DNA of 64,000 nt from Dryococelus australis (lineage: Eukaryota; Arthropoda; Insecta; Phasmatodea; Phasmatidae), in assembly GCA_029891345.1 (NCBI GenBank), contig CM057000.1, positions 135,562,163 to 135,626,162 of the forward strand. The letters are read 5' to 3'. The translations under genes were made by a program, and so were the position numbers. Under the pieces are notes generated by a model that worked only from the letters and a program-made list of their open reading frames with translations, did not search any database and had not been told where the DNA came from. Below, one piece after another: positions 45,604 through 57,236 of the stretch. Each line of letters starts with the position of its first letter. Position 1 is the stretch's first letter.

Positions 45604-47538
45604 TGACGCCGACGGGTGGGACACGAAACAGACGATGACACAGATTACTTACTGATGATATGGGCGCCAGCGGTGCTTCTCAATCACTGCACTGTTGAGA
45701 CTCAGGGTTCTCAGGGATGCTGCGAGTTCTGTGTGTCCGTCTCACCCGAGCGTACTTACGGTACACGTTTGCAATACTAAACTTCGATACTAAACATTTT
45801 TAACGCTTGAAAAATAGAGGTAGCAAGGACACTGTCCCTACAAAAAAAAAAATGAGTCACTGTGAGACTTGTTTTATTTATACCGTACATACAAAACACG
45901 TGCCACGAAATTTGATGATACTATCGGTCGTGTCTAGCTAACTCCGCTTGGGTGCTCCCCAGCCCGAAATTACTCTAGCGCACGCCTAGATGAATGACCT
46001 CGCCGTGGTGTATGAAATCACAATCTTCACAAGGGAAGAGAGTCGACAGCCACTAGGGTGGACTGAAGATTTTTCCCTGAAGATAGGGCACGGCGAATTA
46101 CAAAATGAAACACTGACGATACATTAACACGTGTGATTGCGTGGCATCACTAACACAAACTCGTCTGGGCTCGCCCTCCAGCACGTGGGTAGTGTGGTGA
46201 CGGCCTATTCACATAGCCGACTAGGACGGAAGTAATGTCACCGTACACAAAATACAAAATTACATAAATACCTTTAGAAGGAGATGAGTATTCACAATAA
46301 ACACGCACATGCGTGAAAACAAGCTTAAATGGCGCGGACGCCGCTGGATAAAGTTCTTAGTGGACCACGTGGTGCAGGTAAAATTGCAATATTTCTTCGT
46401 GGAAACTGCAAATTAAATTCAAACAATTATTATTCTTGTTGAGAAAATTATTCTCTTTGCGACTGAAGTGGCTACAGGCTTGTAGCATGCCTGATGGCGG
46501 ATAAAGCAAACATTAAAGTGACTGCGTGGTCAAACAAAAAGCATCCATTTATGTTGGAAATTACACGGAACCCTCGCAAAATTTAACATAGAACCCTGAA
46601 TAAAATATTGCACACATGATGTTACATAAATAAGCTCTCAAAACGCAATGATGGCGCAGATATAGACTTGGCGTCGGTTAACCATGTGGCTGTACGTGGT
46701 GTTGCCGTAAAAGATTCAAACATGAAAAATACCCTTAAATACAGACATGAAAACAAAGCCCTTGAAATGGCACGCAACAATAATACAGAAATTGCGATGG
46801 AACACCTTTAGCAGAAACGGATGGCGCCTGATTCAAGTTTCGCGGACTGCACGACCTCTCCGACATCTTTTTCCTCCTTCTCCCCGATTAAGTTGAAAAA
46901 AATGCCACAATGGTTAACTAAATTAGTCAAGCGGAGGCATAACGCTGGGGAAATGTCTGGCAAAACGCACGCAAGCAAAGGTTATACGGTATACTAAAAG
47001 TGCTATTGAAATATACATCAGTGCTCAGAAGTTGTAGTGCGTACGTGACAGCGTCTTACCTCGCCGGCTCTCCTAGACACTGTCCAGAGGCAAGCGTCGC
47101 ACGGACCTACCATGGCTGCCTATGGGGTTCACATAAGCGAAAGTGCTATGCACGCCTAGTAAAATATTTTATTATTGCAAAATAAAAGTGGCACAAATAA
47201 TTTGAATATTTTTGTATATTTTATAATTTTCTTGCTAATTTTCTGTATTATTTTAGTCTCTCTTTATGACGGCGTTCAAGCCGGAATATTACTGTTCTTA
47301 ATCTCCGTGCAGCGCGCACTTTGAATTCATAACCAAACATTTTCAAATTGACAACAAACGCCTAAAACATTTAAAGACATTTCAAACCCTGAAAATAAAA
47401 TAACAAGACGCATTTTACACTGCAAAAATAATATTCCGTTAGGAAAGTTCAGATTTGAGCTTCTGCGCACGTGCCTATGACACGTGCATGATGAGCGCCG
47501 CCATGGGCTCTAGCACCGCTGGCTGTTAGCTGGCATCA
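45604..47538 (+). mobile_element. 1.9-kb repeat (family P), copy 1
   Basis: Starts TGACGCCGACGGGTGGGACA and ends GCTGTTAGCTGGCATCA. It aligns along its length with 54789-56646. Shared landmarks include ACTTACTGATGATATGGGCG, ATTGAGACTCAGGGTTCTCA, GTGTGTCCGTCTCACCC, AAATGGCGCGGACGCCGCTG, the CACGTGCATG region and GGCTGTTAGC. The ends are short inverted repeats (TGACGCC) and CCAGCGGTGCT recurs inverted near each end (about 45669 and 47513). No ORF is conserved between the copies. Either a non-autonomous DNA transposon or a solo-LTR-like unit (it begins TG and ends CA). Confidence 0.75.
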
Positions 47539-48388
47539 ATTTTAACAGTAAAAATTAAAATGTAAATAATCTATAATCTTAAAAAGTCTCAGATGAATTG
47601 AAAAGATTTTTTTTTTAAACCCGCTACCGACTATATGTACAGAACTTAAATGTATCAAATGTATAAATGTAGCAACATAAACAAACTAATATTATTATCG
47701 TTGTACCATTGTAGCCAGGCCACTATGCTTTGGTGTTTTGTATGTGATTATCGCTATAACTGTGAATGTGTTATGTATATGTCAATTGGAGCCGAGCTCT
47801 TATTGATAGCTAGCTCATACAGCTTCTTTAGAAATACTTAATTTGACATGTACACTGCGTAACGTAATCTAACCTATATAAAACCTGGATTCGCAAGTAA
47901 TCAGGAGCTCTGGGAGTCTGGAGTGTTGACTGTGATCTCTAATTTACAGTCACATTAAATTCCAATGTCTAACATTTTTTGCTGCCAATGTGGCAGGTAT
48001 AAAAAACAATCAGGCCTACTCAAAAATGCATACTCTCTTAGTTTATGTTTCCCAAATGGTAGTAAGTTGTCTTCTCGAACATCCATTATGAAATGAAAAC
48101 ATGGAATTATTTTATATCTGTTGACAATTAATTGTAAATCGTTTCTAATTTTTCTTACCTGCATTGCCAAATAAAACTACTGCACTTGCATCAAGAAGGA
48201 ATGTCGGCAACAAGCGCAGCTATAGGTCTACATGTATAATTAACGAAACCATCTTCAAGATGGTATAGTTCAAATATTGGAACATTTTTGGTATAACATC
48301 AAACTGTGACGTGTATGTTATGTTGACAATAGTGAAATTTACACCACTCGCACTTGGGATGAATAACTACATGAACACAAATTTGCTG
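47539..48388. other. AT-rich intergenic sequence
   Basis: Holds a perfect small palindrome ACCATCTTCAAGATGGT near 48248-48264. Otherwise nothing recognised. Confidence 0.4.
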
Positions 48389-48700
48389 TTAGGCCTACAT
48401 GACTAAACAACACGGTGATATCGAAATGTGTCAAACTAACGTATAATTATTGGCTGCATAAATTGTACTTGTTATCAAGGTAGCTTTAAGAAAGGTCACG
48501 TGGCTGGGCGTATGTAGATACGTGCACATGTTTTCAGGTTAGGCTTGCATTAAAAAACAACACAGTGAAATAAAAACATGTAAAATTAACGTTTCATTAT
48601 TGATGGCAAGATTTGCACTTATTATCAAGAGAGATTTAAAAGAAAGGTTAAAACAGATGGGCGTAGGTACATAAGTACACATAAATTTCTATATTACTTG
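48389..48700 (+). repeat. ~149-bp tandem duplication
   Basis: Two units, the second starting about 48538. Recurring blocks are GTTAGGC, AAACAACAC, AACGT, ATTATTG, TTATCAAG, GAAAGGT and GGGCGTA with moderate divergence. Confidence 0.65.
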
Positions 48701-49443
48701 TCAAACTTAGGATATAGCATGTACTTCGCAAACTCACGTGAATATATTAGTCACATTTCTGTTGTAGTTCACTTACTTTCATTAATGTTTTTAAACTTTC
48801 CGTGTATAAAATCACATTTCCAACTGTCTATTTTTTTTTTGCTAACATTAGGGCCCTACTGGGGATATGCGCGAAAAACCTGTTCGAGGAAACACGTCGT
48901 AAAAACACGTTTACACTTACCTCCGGACAGCTGCAGTTGAAATTCTCATCATTTCTGCACCTTTTTCAATGACCTTGCACGACTTCATCACTCCTCGACG
49001 AATTTAATACTTTTGGCGAGATTTATAATGTCTCCCTGACGCTTGACTATTCGTACGTTGCTTTGCTGGAACGCATGACTTTACACAAAACCACTACAAC
49101 CTATAATGAAACAATGCTGATTGCAGATAAGCTGAAAAAGAAATGAGAAATATTTAAGCACCGCAACCTCCAGCTTCCAAATTTGCAGTTTGCCTCGCAG
49201 CTGCTCCACACACGCAAAGCCAAGCACGATGCATGAAGGAATCACAACAACGGACCGTTGATTTTCACCGTTGCGCCGATCACGTGACACAATGCGTTAC
49301 AGTAACTGCATTGTCTTAAGCTGATAATTACTATAACGTATATAAAATAAACTTTAAACAATTTAAGTAGTCATAAATTTTAACATTACAATTGCAATAC
49401 AGCATTATTTCCTAGATTCTACTTTTCAAATTTCACTGCCAAC
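48701..49443. other. Unassigned intergenic sequence
   Basis: Nothing recognised. Confidence 0.4.
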
Positions 49444-50103
49444 ATAACTGGGTGTGTTCGTCCCCAGCTCGTGTCGTGACACACATGGTTATACATACGC
49501 AGTTGTGGGCAGTGGTTTTTTTCAAAGGTTGATTTCTAGAGTACTCAATTTATCGTGAACAGCCTTTAATGATGGAGGGATGACAGTTGCATGTCTTACA
49601 GCTGAATTAAATGAGTTACACATTTGTTAATACTGAAATGGTTCCTATTTCTTCCCCTTTTTATTTACACGTATATTGGTGAACTATTTATTTTTCTAAT
49701 AACTTCACACTTTTTCTTGATGGTCACATGAATAGAGTGGAGCGCAGAGATTTTGGCGACTCTTAACATTGATGTCTTTAGAACCAATGAGTGTGGAACA
49801 ATGTATGGAGCCGTGCCGGAGTGAAGGGGTGGGGAAAACGGGAGATCCCCAAGAAAACCAGCATCGTCTGGCACAATTTCGATATACGACAATGTAGGAG
49901 CGACCCTGCCAGGAATCAAACCTGGTTCATCCAAGTGGAAGGCGAGTAGTTTAACCGCTACACCACTGTGGTTCCTGCATGGCAGAAGTGATCAGGTCCA
50001 TGGCAGTGTTAATTTTTACATATGTTGTAAAATGTGCAATGTGCATACAAGTAGATCTTGAACAAGGCTTTTAAAAAGTGCTCAGTTTACAGTCAACAGC
50101 CTA
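49444..50103. mobile_element. Family A MITE with inverted 5' part and a SINE inside
   Basis: 49444-49565 is the 5' quarter of an A element in reverse, running from CCAACATAACTGGGTG back to the terminus TTATCGTGAACAGCCTT. Immediately after TA, 49568 onward is the remaining three quarters in forward orientation (ATGATGGAGGGATGAC, GTGATCAGGTCCATGGCAGT, AGTAGATCTTGAACAAGGC), ending AGTCAACAGCCTA at 50103. The break coincides with the position where other A copies have insertions. A SINE interrupts the forward part at 49733-49976. Confidence 0.75.
49733..49976 (-). mobile_element. SINE (family S1) inside a MITE
   Basis: On the minus strand: head GGAACCACAGTGGTGTAGCG, B box AGGTTTGATTCC, GGGGATCTCCCGTTTTCCCC, CACTCCGGCACGGCTCC and a tail with AAAATCTCTGCGCTCC. 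More diverged than the copies at 7154 and 24641. It interrupts the A element between CATGAATAG and AAGTGATCAGG. Confidence 0.85.
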
Positions 50104-50105
50104 TA

Positions 50106-51258
50106 TAAGCTGTGTTTACAAGAGTTGTGAATGTGAGATCAATGTGAATTGTTGCACTGGCGTCATGCACAAATCGGGCGAAATTAAAGATATTTACAAT
50201 GATACATAACACCACTATATTATTTGCACATGATTACTATATACCTAAATGGGTGCTGAAACAAAGGACTTAATTTCTTTACTGGTTTCTTGAATTATTT
50301 TATTTTGTTTTATTGCACATTTTAGAATAAAATATTTGTGTGTGTAAGATTATAATGTTTCTATTTTATCTGTTACGTAATATAATAATTTTTTTTTGGA
50401 AGTTTGTTAGCTGTGGTAAAAAAAACACCTTACTTGACGTTCACACTAAATGAATATTAGGTATAAAAGATAATTAGTATATTATTTTAATGAAATATCA
50501 ATTAATTTAAATCTATGATACCTTGTAATAATGAAATACTCCTGGACATTTCCATCTAGCACCAATATTAGCTGTCCCACGATCAATGTTATCGATCATA
50601 AAAGTGTTTGCTCACGTCTCATGCTACCGTCCAGCCAACATAACCTCTATTTCAGATATCATATTGCAAACAAGTTCAATCATAACGTAGTTAGCTTTGT
50701 CACAATTTTGTTGGGTAGTTTTTGTGATAGAAATGATTCAGTGACTCGTGTTTTGTGTAATGAAATTTATTTTATTTCTTAATTGCCCTTTTGTCAAAAT
50801 CAAAGCTAATATGGTGCCAAACTATTCATTAGATATAAAAAGTCAATTCGCTTCAGTGTAATGAATGTTCCATCATTATAATTACTAAATATGTCATTTT
50901 TCATGGAAATTTTTCATCTAAGTCGTTTTCTTATTGGATCTAAATGTGCAACATTTTTATTTTAAAGTATTTGGCGGTTTTTTTGTGTTTCACTTGAATT
51001 TGTGATTGTATTATGAAATAAAATTCTGAGAAGTTTGTCAGCGTCAGTGTCGATTGTGAACGTGCTTGCTCGTATCTCATTTTACTGTCAAATTCTGTAT
51101 TTGCTGCTGTCCAGCCAACGTATCCTCTTTCAGTACCCGTTCAGCCAACACGTTCGATCTTAACCTAACTGTTTTGAGCACGTTCTGTTGGTGTTTATGT
51201 AATATAAATGATGCAGTGGCCCTGTTTTGTATACTACACATTGATGTAAATGCGAGGT
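50106..51258. other. AT-rich intergenic sequence
   Basis: Contains two loosely similar stretches (50585-50760 and 51055-51230) sharing GTTTGCTCACGTCTCAT / GCTTGCTCGTATCTCAT and CAGCCAACATAACCTC / CAGCCAACGTATCCTC, about 470 bp apart, so an old duplication is likely. Confidence 0.5.
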
Positions 51259-51266
51259 GTCACACC

Positions 51267-51803
51267 CAGGGCCGAATTTAACTACTGGCACACCTCTGTG
51301 CCCAAGGAAATATTCCCTCCCCCCCCCCCCATCGCCCTTCCAATTATTTTTTATGCTATGAGCACAAAATCCCTTATATAACAAACAAACATATCACATG
51401 ACTGACATAACACATATTTATTCACAGTTTGTCAAACAATAAAACAATTTTAACTAACAGGTAAGTGGTTTACGTCGTGCTTCTTCATTTTCAAAATTTG
51501 TCTATAGTAACATTGTCATAGTCCAGTTTCACAGATAAATCATTTTCAATTGCAAGCATAGAGAGTTTTACTAAGCGTTGTTGAGTTTGTGATGTGGATG
51601 TGTTGACATCAATATTTTTGTAAAAAAAAAACTTGGCATTAAACATTTATAATTTCCCACTAATTAATTTTTTTTTCATTATTTTTACAACAGCTGATCT
51701 AGTGTACAATCTATTCTGTTGCAAATGATCACATTTTTGCCGCCCCCATAAATTTGCCGCCCTGGTCCTGGGTCCATAAGGCCCATGCCTATATACGGAC
51801 CTG
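51267..51803 (-). mobile_element. Non-autonomous hAT transposon with transposase remnant
   Basis: Ends CAGGGCCGAATTTAAC and the inverse of CAGGTCCGTATATAGG, flanked by an 8-bp duplication GTCACACC (51259-51266) / GTCACACT (51804-51811). Both features are diagnostic for hAT. A piece of transposase C terminus remains on the minus strand (51491-51583). A C run of about 12-13 lies at 51318-51330. 537 bp in total, against 2.5-4 kb for autonomous relatives. Confidence 0.92.
51491..51583 (-). pseudogene. hAT transposase C-terminal fragment
   Basis: The minus-strand frame ends with QQRLVKLSMLAIEND followed by LSVKLDYDNVTIDKF and a stop. This is the pattern of the conserved C-terminal (dimerisation) end of ZMYM-like hAT transposases: R-L-x-x-L-x-x-L-(S)-I-E-x-(D/E)-hydrophobic, then D-Y/F-D. 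The frame stays open upstream for at least another dozen codons and then reaches an A run. The catalytic region is gone. Confidence 0.8.
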
Positions 51804-51900
51804 GTCACACTAGCGTGACACTTTGCATTTACAACGTGTTGTGGCCATCCCGTTTAGCCTCAGCGGCACGAGCACATAGTATCACACCAGCATGCAAAAG

Positions 51901-51982
51901 CCCGCCGGTGACCCGGCCGGGGATTGAACCCGGTTCGCTCTGGTGGGAGGCGAGCAGACTAACCGCTCGGCCACCGCGGCCC
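51901..51982 (-). mobile_element. SINE (family S1), tRNA-like head only
   Basis: On the minus strand GGGGCCGCGGTGGCCGAGCG, CTGCTCGCCTCCCACCAGAG, GAACCGGGTTCAATCCCCGG, then GTCACCGGCGGGC. The whole 82-bp head is nearly intact, but the body and tail are absent. It could be read as a tRNA-type promoter fragment. Confidence 0.85.
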
Positions 51983-52073
51983 CTAGCAAGCAAGGTTGAA
52001 ATGTTATCGCTATACATGCAACTTGATACGTCGACCAAAATCACTAAGCACTCGCTCACAGGCAGTCATTGCT

Positions 52074-52790
52074 GAGGCCATGTCTCAATCTAAAGAGCTC
52101 TCTGCTGCACAATCTATCGGGAGCACTACTTCATGTGCTCGTTCTGTGAAATTGAGACAACCAATCTCTCTGCCACAGCTGATGCCAAAAGTTGCAAAAT
52201 CATGTTAAGATATAATTGTGGCCATAGCTATTGGAAGTACTTTGTATACGTTCAGATAATTTCAGAAATAACTATTGCACTACTGGAATAACTTTTGTAG
52301 TGAAATATAGTTAGGCTATTTTTTGTTTTGCAGATTAATGTTGTCGTGTTACAGCAATTCTTGAATGTGACGTATTAATAGAAATTATTGTATGTAACTG
52401 AACACTATGCGAAAGTTACAAAAATACATAACCTGGTAAAACAAAGTTTGTCTGAAATAATTTTCTACATGTTTGTAAATGCACGTTATGCAAGTGATTT
52501 CATTGACTGAAACAGCTAAAATTACCAAACATGTAAAATGCGATGTTATTTTGGCCTGGAAAGCTACTATAACCACATCCAAAGACTCAAAACACTGTAA
52601 ACAAATATGGTGAATGGTCAGAGAGTGTGAGAGGGCACCAGCAAGAGCGCTGCTTTATATGTTCCCTCCTCTCTGCGCTCTCGCCCTTTTGCATGCTCTC
52701 CTACGAATTGAGACAACCAGACAATGTTCCATGTGACATCATTGTAACATGTTCGCGAGAGCACAGTTCTCTGGTCCAATTGAGACACTG
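52074..52790. mobile_element. Probable TIR MITE (family G)
   Basis: Left GGCCATGTCTCAATCTAAAG and right AATTGAGACACTG are inverse over GTGTCTCAAT. Subterminal words GAGCTCTCTGCTG and CGAGAGCACAGTTCTCTG are also inverted. The style (purine-rich GAGAG words, GTGTCYC near the end) is like family F. Duplications are unclear. Confidence 0.45.
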
Positions 52791-54193
52791 TTTGATTTCT
52801 ATTTTATTTTTTTATTTTCTTTGAACGGGCAATTCTAACCAGAAATGTTGGTGATACGAGGAAAATAATGCGTAGATATGAGTGATTAATACTTTTTTTT
52901 TTTAGGTTAATGTAATAATTATGCACTTAACATTTGTAACGCTCCTGAATTTACTCATGTGAATTGTTGTTTAGGTTCTTGATGGTGGAGAGGATAAAAA
53001 ACTTAGGTGTCAGACGAGTACCAATCGCTTGTGGGAACTACATGCACTCGCCACCACAGGCTCTCGGTGACTGGAATCAGCTGGAAGGTGAGGCCTCTCC
53101 CGCTGGCTGGCAGGAGGGCAGAATTTTAGCAGCCTGCTCACATTGCAAAATTGTTTAAGATGGCCAGAAATAGTACCTGTTTTTAATTGTGACCGGGAGT
53201 TTGAAACTTAAGGCTTATAATATGTTTATGTAAATACTGAGCTGGCACGAAAAGACATGCGGAAACACTGCCGTACCATATGTACAGTGAACAGTGATCG
53301 TGTGGTACATAGAAAATTGACCGTTCGGTGGAAACAAATTGGCGTAAGATCAGATATCAGTTGGCAGCATTTTTCAGATTGCTGAAAAAAAAAATCTTTC
53401 TTTCATTTTACTCTAGAAATACCTTGGCAGCTTTACTATTATGAATTTTGTGGAAACACTTCTACTATGTAAGGAGTATTTTCATTTTGTGTGTGATTTT
53501 TACTGGTTTTTGTGGTTAGGTTGCGAAATTTAAGTTGGAGTAATATCTAACAGTGAACAAGCGTTTTGCCCATGTTTGCTGTTATTTTAATTTTACTTAA
53601 ATGTTACAGCTTTCCTGTCCCTAATTTATTAAAAAAACACATTTTCGTATAATTAATAGGTGTACAAAACCACTAAGGGAATAATGTACACACAATTCTC
53701 AAGTGTAGGAACAAAACTTGAAAGGCTGTCGAAGGTCAAGATGTGGCCATTATGTGGGATGTAGCGACTGATTAAAAGGGATAGTGTGTTTTTATGTTCT
53801 ATTAAATATATTATATATAAATGAACAGAAGCTGCATGTGGGTGGTGTAAAATTCTGTAAGGTATTTTTTCTACCTTTAATATATACAGATTATATCCAA
53901 GATAATGATGTTCAGTCAGAATTGGTTAATATACTATCGTAACAATGTTCTAAGTCATGTTGTGCTTAGTTTGTGGGCAGTTAGCATGTTAATTAATATT
54001 AATTTCATATGACTTTATTTTGTGATATTCTAGAATCCTAGCATACTAAATTCCTACACAATGTAAACAACTAGAATTATTTTGTACAAAGTTGTGAATC
54101 AACTTACGTTGAACTAAGAATTACTGTATCTGAGAAAGTAGGCTAATTATTTAAGTAACTTATTTTTTAATGTTTTGATAGCTTGTAAGTGAG
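52791..54193. other. AT-rich intergenic sequence
   Basis: Nothing recognised. Confidence 0.4.
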
Positions 54194-54424
54194 CAAGGTT
54201 GCACAGTGGCAAACCACTGGGATCACATTCAGACGAATGTGGGTTTCATTCCTGGTCCAGCCATTCTGATTGCAGTTTTCCATGGTTTCTGGAAATCACT
54301 CCAGGTGAATGCTGGGCTCGTTCCTTGGCACAGAACATGGTAGATTCCTACCCAGTTCCTGCTTCTCTCACTAACTTTCTTAGTTTATAATGACCTAGCT
54401 GTCAGAGATGTCGAGCCCAACCTA
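54194..54424 (+). mobile_element. tRNA-derived SINE of a second family (S2)
   Basis: tRNA-like head GGTTGCACAGTGGCAAACCA, then the B-box-like GGGTTTCATTCCTGGTCC. Next come TGATTGCAGTTTTCCATGG and GAAATCACTCCAGGTGAATG. The 3' end TAATGACCTAGCTGTC then GAGATGTCGAGCCC has the pattern I know from a widespread insect SINE type (head, CCGTGGTTTCC-like middle, TAATGACCT tail). That link is from memory and needs a search. Confidence 0.72.
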
Positions 54425-54788
54425 TACATGATAGGTTAGGCTTACCACCTCTAAACTTCCCTTTGGGTAGAGATGAAATTGTTAAGAATTAAATGTATTA
54501 GTTCACAGTAAAATTATTTACCTCCACAAATAGTGTGTGTTTAAGTTAGCCGTCAACGCATTAAGCAAGTACGACCAAGTTCTTGGATGCTGCAGCATTA
54601 TCCAGATTCAAACTGTGCAGTGTGATATTTGGACACACTTCGCTAACAGTTTACTTTTCCTCTTCACGAGTGATATAAGTCTCTGGCCTTTCAAGCTGAA
54701 GTTGTGCAGAATATTTGAAAATACAAAACCACATATTTATTTTTACTATGCAATATTAAAAACATACATAAGTTATGTTTCGATTAGT
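54425..54788. other. AT-rich intergenic sequence
   Basis: Nothing recognised. Confidence 0.4.
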
Positions 54789-56646
54789 TGACGCCGTCGG
54801 GTGAGACACAAGACGAACGATGACAAGAATTACTTACTGATGATATGGGCGCCAGCGGTGTTTCCCAATCACCACACTATTGAGACTCAGGGTTCTCAGG
54901 GATGCTGTGGGTTCTGTGTGTCCGTCTCACCCGGTCGTACTTACAAAACACTGGTACCCTTTACGAAACACTGAACACTGAAAAATTGGCAGGAGGTTGC
55001 TGTCACCACAAAGAAATACTTGATGTACCGTTAGTCTTGCTTTTATTTTGCCACTCACACGAAATCGTGTCAGGATTTTTAAGTTTATGAATTACAATCG
55101 GACGTGTCTAGCTAACTCCATTCAGGTGCTTCTCTGTAGGTGTTAGGAAACACAGTCCTCACAAGTAAAAGGGTCGACGGCCGCTAGGGTGGACTAACGA
55201 TTTTTCCTGATTACAGAGCGCAGAGAATAATGAAATAAATGAGTGAACACGTGTGATTATTTGCCATCACTAGCGCAAACTCGTCGGGGCGCGTCTTCCA
55301 GCACGTGGTTAGTGTGGTGGCTGCCTATACACATAGCCGGCTAGGACGGAATGATACAAATACAACTGGAACAAGATGGGACACGACATGAATGGTTACA
55401 ATAAACACGCAAGCACGTGAAAGCAAGATTAAATGGCGCGGATGCCGCTGGATACGTGTTGCGGCGTAGCGCGTGGTGCAGGTGAAATTTCAGTATTTCT
55501 CCGCAAAAACGGAAAATTCTGGTCAAACAAATTATTATTTTTGTTGAGAATATTATTCTTTTCCAGATTGAATTGGTTTTGGACTTGTAACATGCCAGAT
55601 GGCAAGAAAATCAAACACGGAAATGACCGCGTGGTCAAACATACAAAGCATCAATTACATGCAAAATACACGGAACTCTGAAAGAGAAATACATAAAACC
55701 CTGAATCAAATTATGGCGCACATGTTATTACACAAATAAACCCTCAAAGCTCATGAATGGCGCAGATATTGACTTGAAGGCTATGAACCACGTGGTCGCA
55801 AATGATGTGGCCGTAAAACAATTAAAAATGAAAATTACCCTCAAATACATACACAGACTTAAAGCCCTTAATATTGCACGCAGAAATTATACAGAAATTA
55901 CATTGAAATGCCTTCGACATAGGCGGACGGCGTCTGATTCAAAGTTGCGCGGGCCGCGTGGCCTCTCAGACGTCCTTCCTCCCTTCTCCACGTTTACATT
56001 TTAAAAAGCCACAAGGGCACAATTTACTAGATTAAGCGGAAGCATAATGCGTGGGAGAATATCTGGCGAAACCGTACACAAGCAAAGGTTAACCAGTATA
56101 CTAACGATTAACTATGGTAATCTACATCAGTGCAAAAAGTATGAAGTGAGCACGTGACTGAGTCTTACCTCGCCAGACCTCCGACAACGTTTACGTTGAG
56201 GCAAGCGTCTCACGGATCTCCCATGTCTGCCTACGGGGTTCACATGAGCGGAAGTGCTATGCACGCCAAGTGAAACTTTTATCTTTTGAAATAAATGGCA
56301 CAAAAATAATTTAAATATTGTTTTGCATTTTACTTTTAAATGGTATAAATTTCGTATTCTTTTAATGTCCTTTGTGACTGCGTTCACGCCGGAATAATAC
56401 TGTCCTCAGTCTTCGTGCAGCGCGCATTTTGAATTCATAACCACACATTGTGCAATATTTTTAAACATAAATTTTTCAACGCTTAAAACACTTTGACTCT
56501 GGAAAGAAAACAGAAGACACATTTTACATTGCAAATGAATATTCCATTGTGGGAAAGTTAGAATTGGAGCCTCTTTGGGCACGTGCATGCCCACGTGTCA
56601 CGTGAGTGGTCATGGGCTCAACACTGCTGGCTGTTAGCCGGCGTCA
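54789..56646 (+). mobile_element. 1.9-kb repeat (family P), copy 2
   Basis: Starts TGACGCCGTCGGGTGAGACA, ends GCTGTTAGCCGGCGTCA; same orientation as copy 1 at 45604-47538 and alignable end to end by eye, with many substitutions and small indels. The terminal inverted repeat is clearer here: TGACGCCG against CGGCGTCA. No frame is shared with copy 1. Confidence 0.75.
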
Positions 56647-56694
56647 TAGAGTTAGCTCATTTTTTGTTGCTAGTGTTTTCTTTTGTGATTACTA

Positions 56695-56792
56695 TAGACT
56701 GTTCACGGTTAAATGAGCATTGAAAAGCCTTGCTTGAGATCTACTTGTATAAGGTTAATTTCAAAAGTTCTCACTTTATCGTGAACAGCCTT
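56695..56792. mobile_element. 98-bp internally deleted MITE of the A/B group
   Basis: TAGACTGTTCACGGTTAAATG at the left and the inverse TCTCACTTTATCGTGAACAGCCTT at the right with TA on both sides (56693-56694, 56793-56794). Between the TIRs only AAGATCTACTTGTATAAGG remains, an A-type word. Probably derived from an A element by internal deletion. Confidence 0.85.
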
Positions 56793-56794
56793 TA

Positions 56795-57036
56795 TAGTCT
56801 ATTCATGGTTACTTCCAGCTTCTCTGAAGCCTGGGTTGCTTAAGTTCTACTTTCTAGTCATGTATCTGCCTTATGCAAAGAAATCTTCACCAAGTATAGA
56901 AAGTTACGCCAAAATATTTTAATTAAAAGACAAAATACACAGAAAAATAACATACTTTTATATAATTTTATATTATCATAATTATAAAATACTTGTGATT
57001 TGTAATCCAGTGTGTGAAGAAACCATTAATAAACTT
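56795..57036 (+). mobile_element. Family C MITE, shortened
   Basis: Left end TAGTCTATTCATGGTTACTT follows directly on the TA of the preceding MITE. Right end GTGTGAAGAAACCATTAATA. The interior has lost much of the C body and is AT-rich. Confidence 0.7.
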
Positions 57037-57236
57037 GTAGGTGAGAGTAATGTGTCTTAATTTGATATATTTTTGTGGTCTGTCAGTCAATGATTTTTGC
57101 AACTTGTGTTTTTGCAACTTGTGGAAATAAACATAGTATATCAAATACCTTTGTGGTGTTTGTTTCTGTTTTTTTGTTTTTTGTTTGTACCTGTATTTCC
57201 TATTATTTTTCATGTGATTGGCAGAGCGTCTTGCCA

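Noticed and set aside
55433-56004. 82- and 83-codon frames in the second 1.9-kb repeat
   Set aside because: The aligned positions of copy 1 do not keep the frames, so coding is unlikely.
45604-56646. LTR retrotransposon with 1.9-kb LTRs
   Set aside because: No polymerase or gag frame, no primer-binding site or polypurine tract, diverged copies and non-matching outer flanks; the space between holds unrelated DNA elements.
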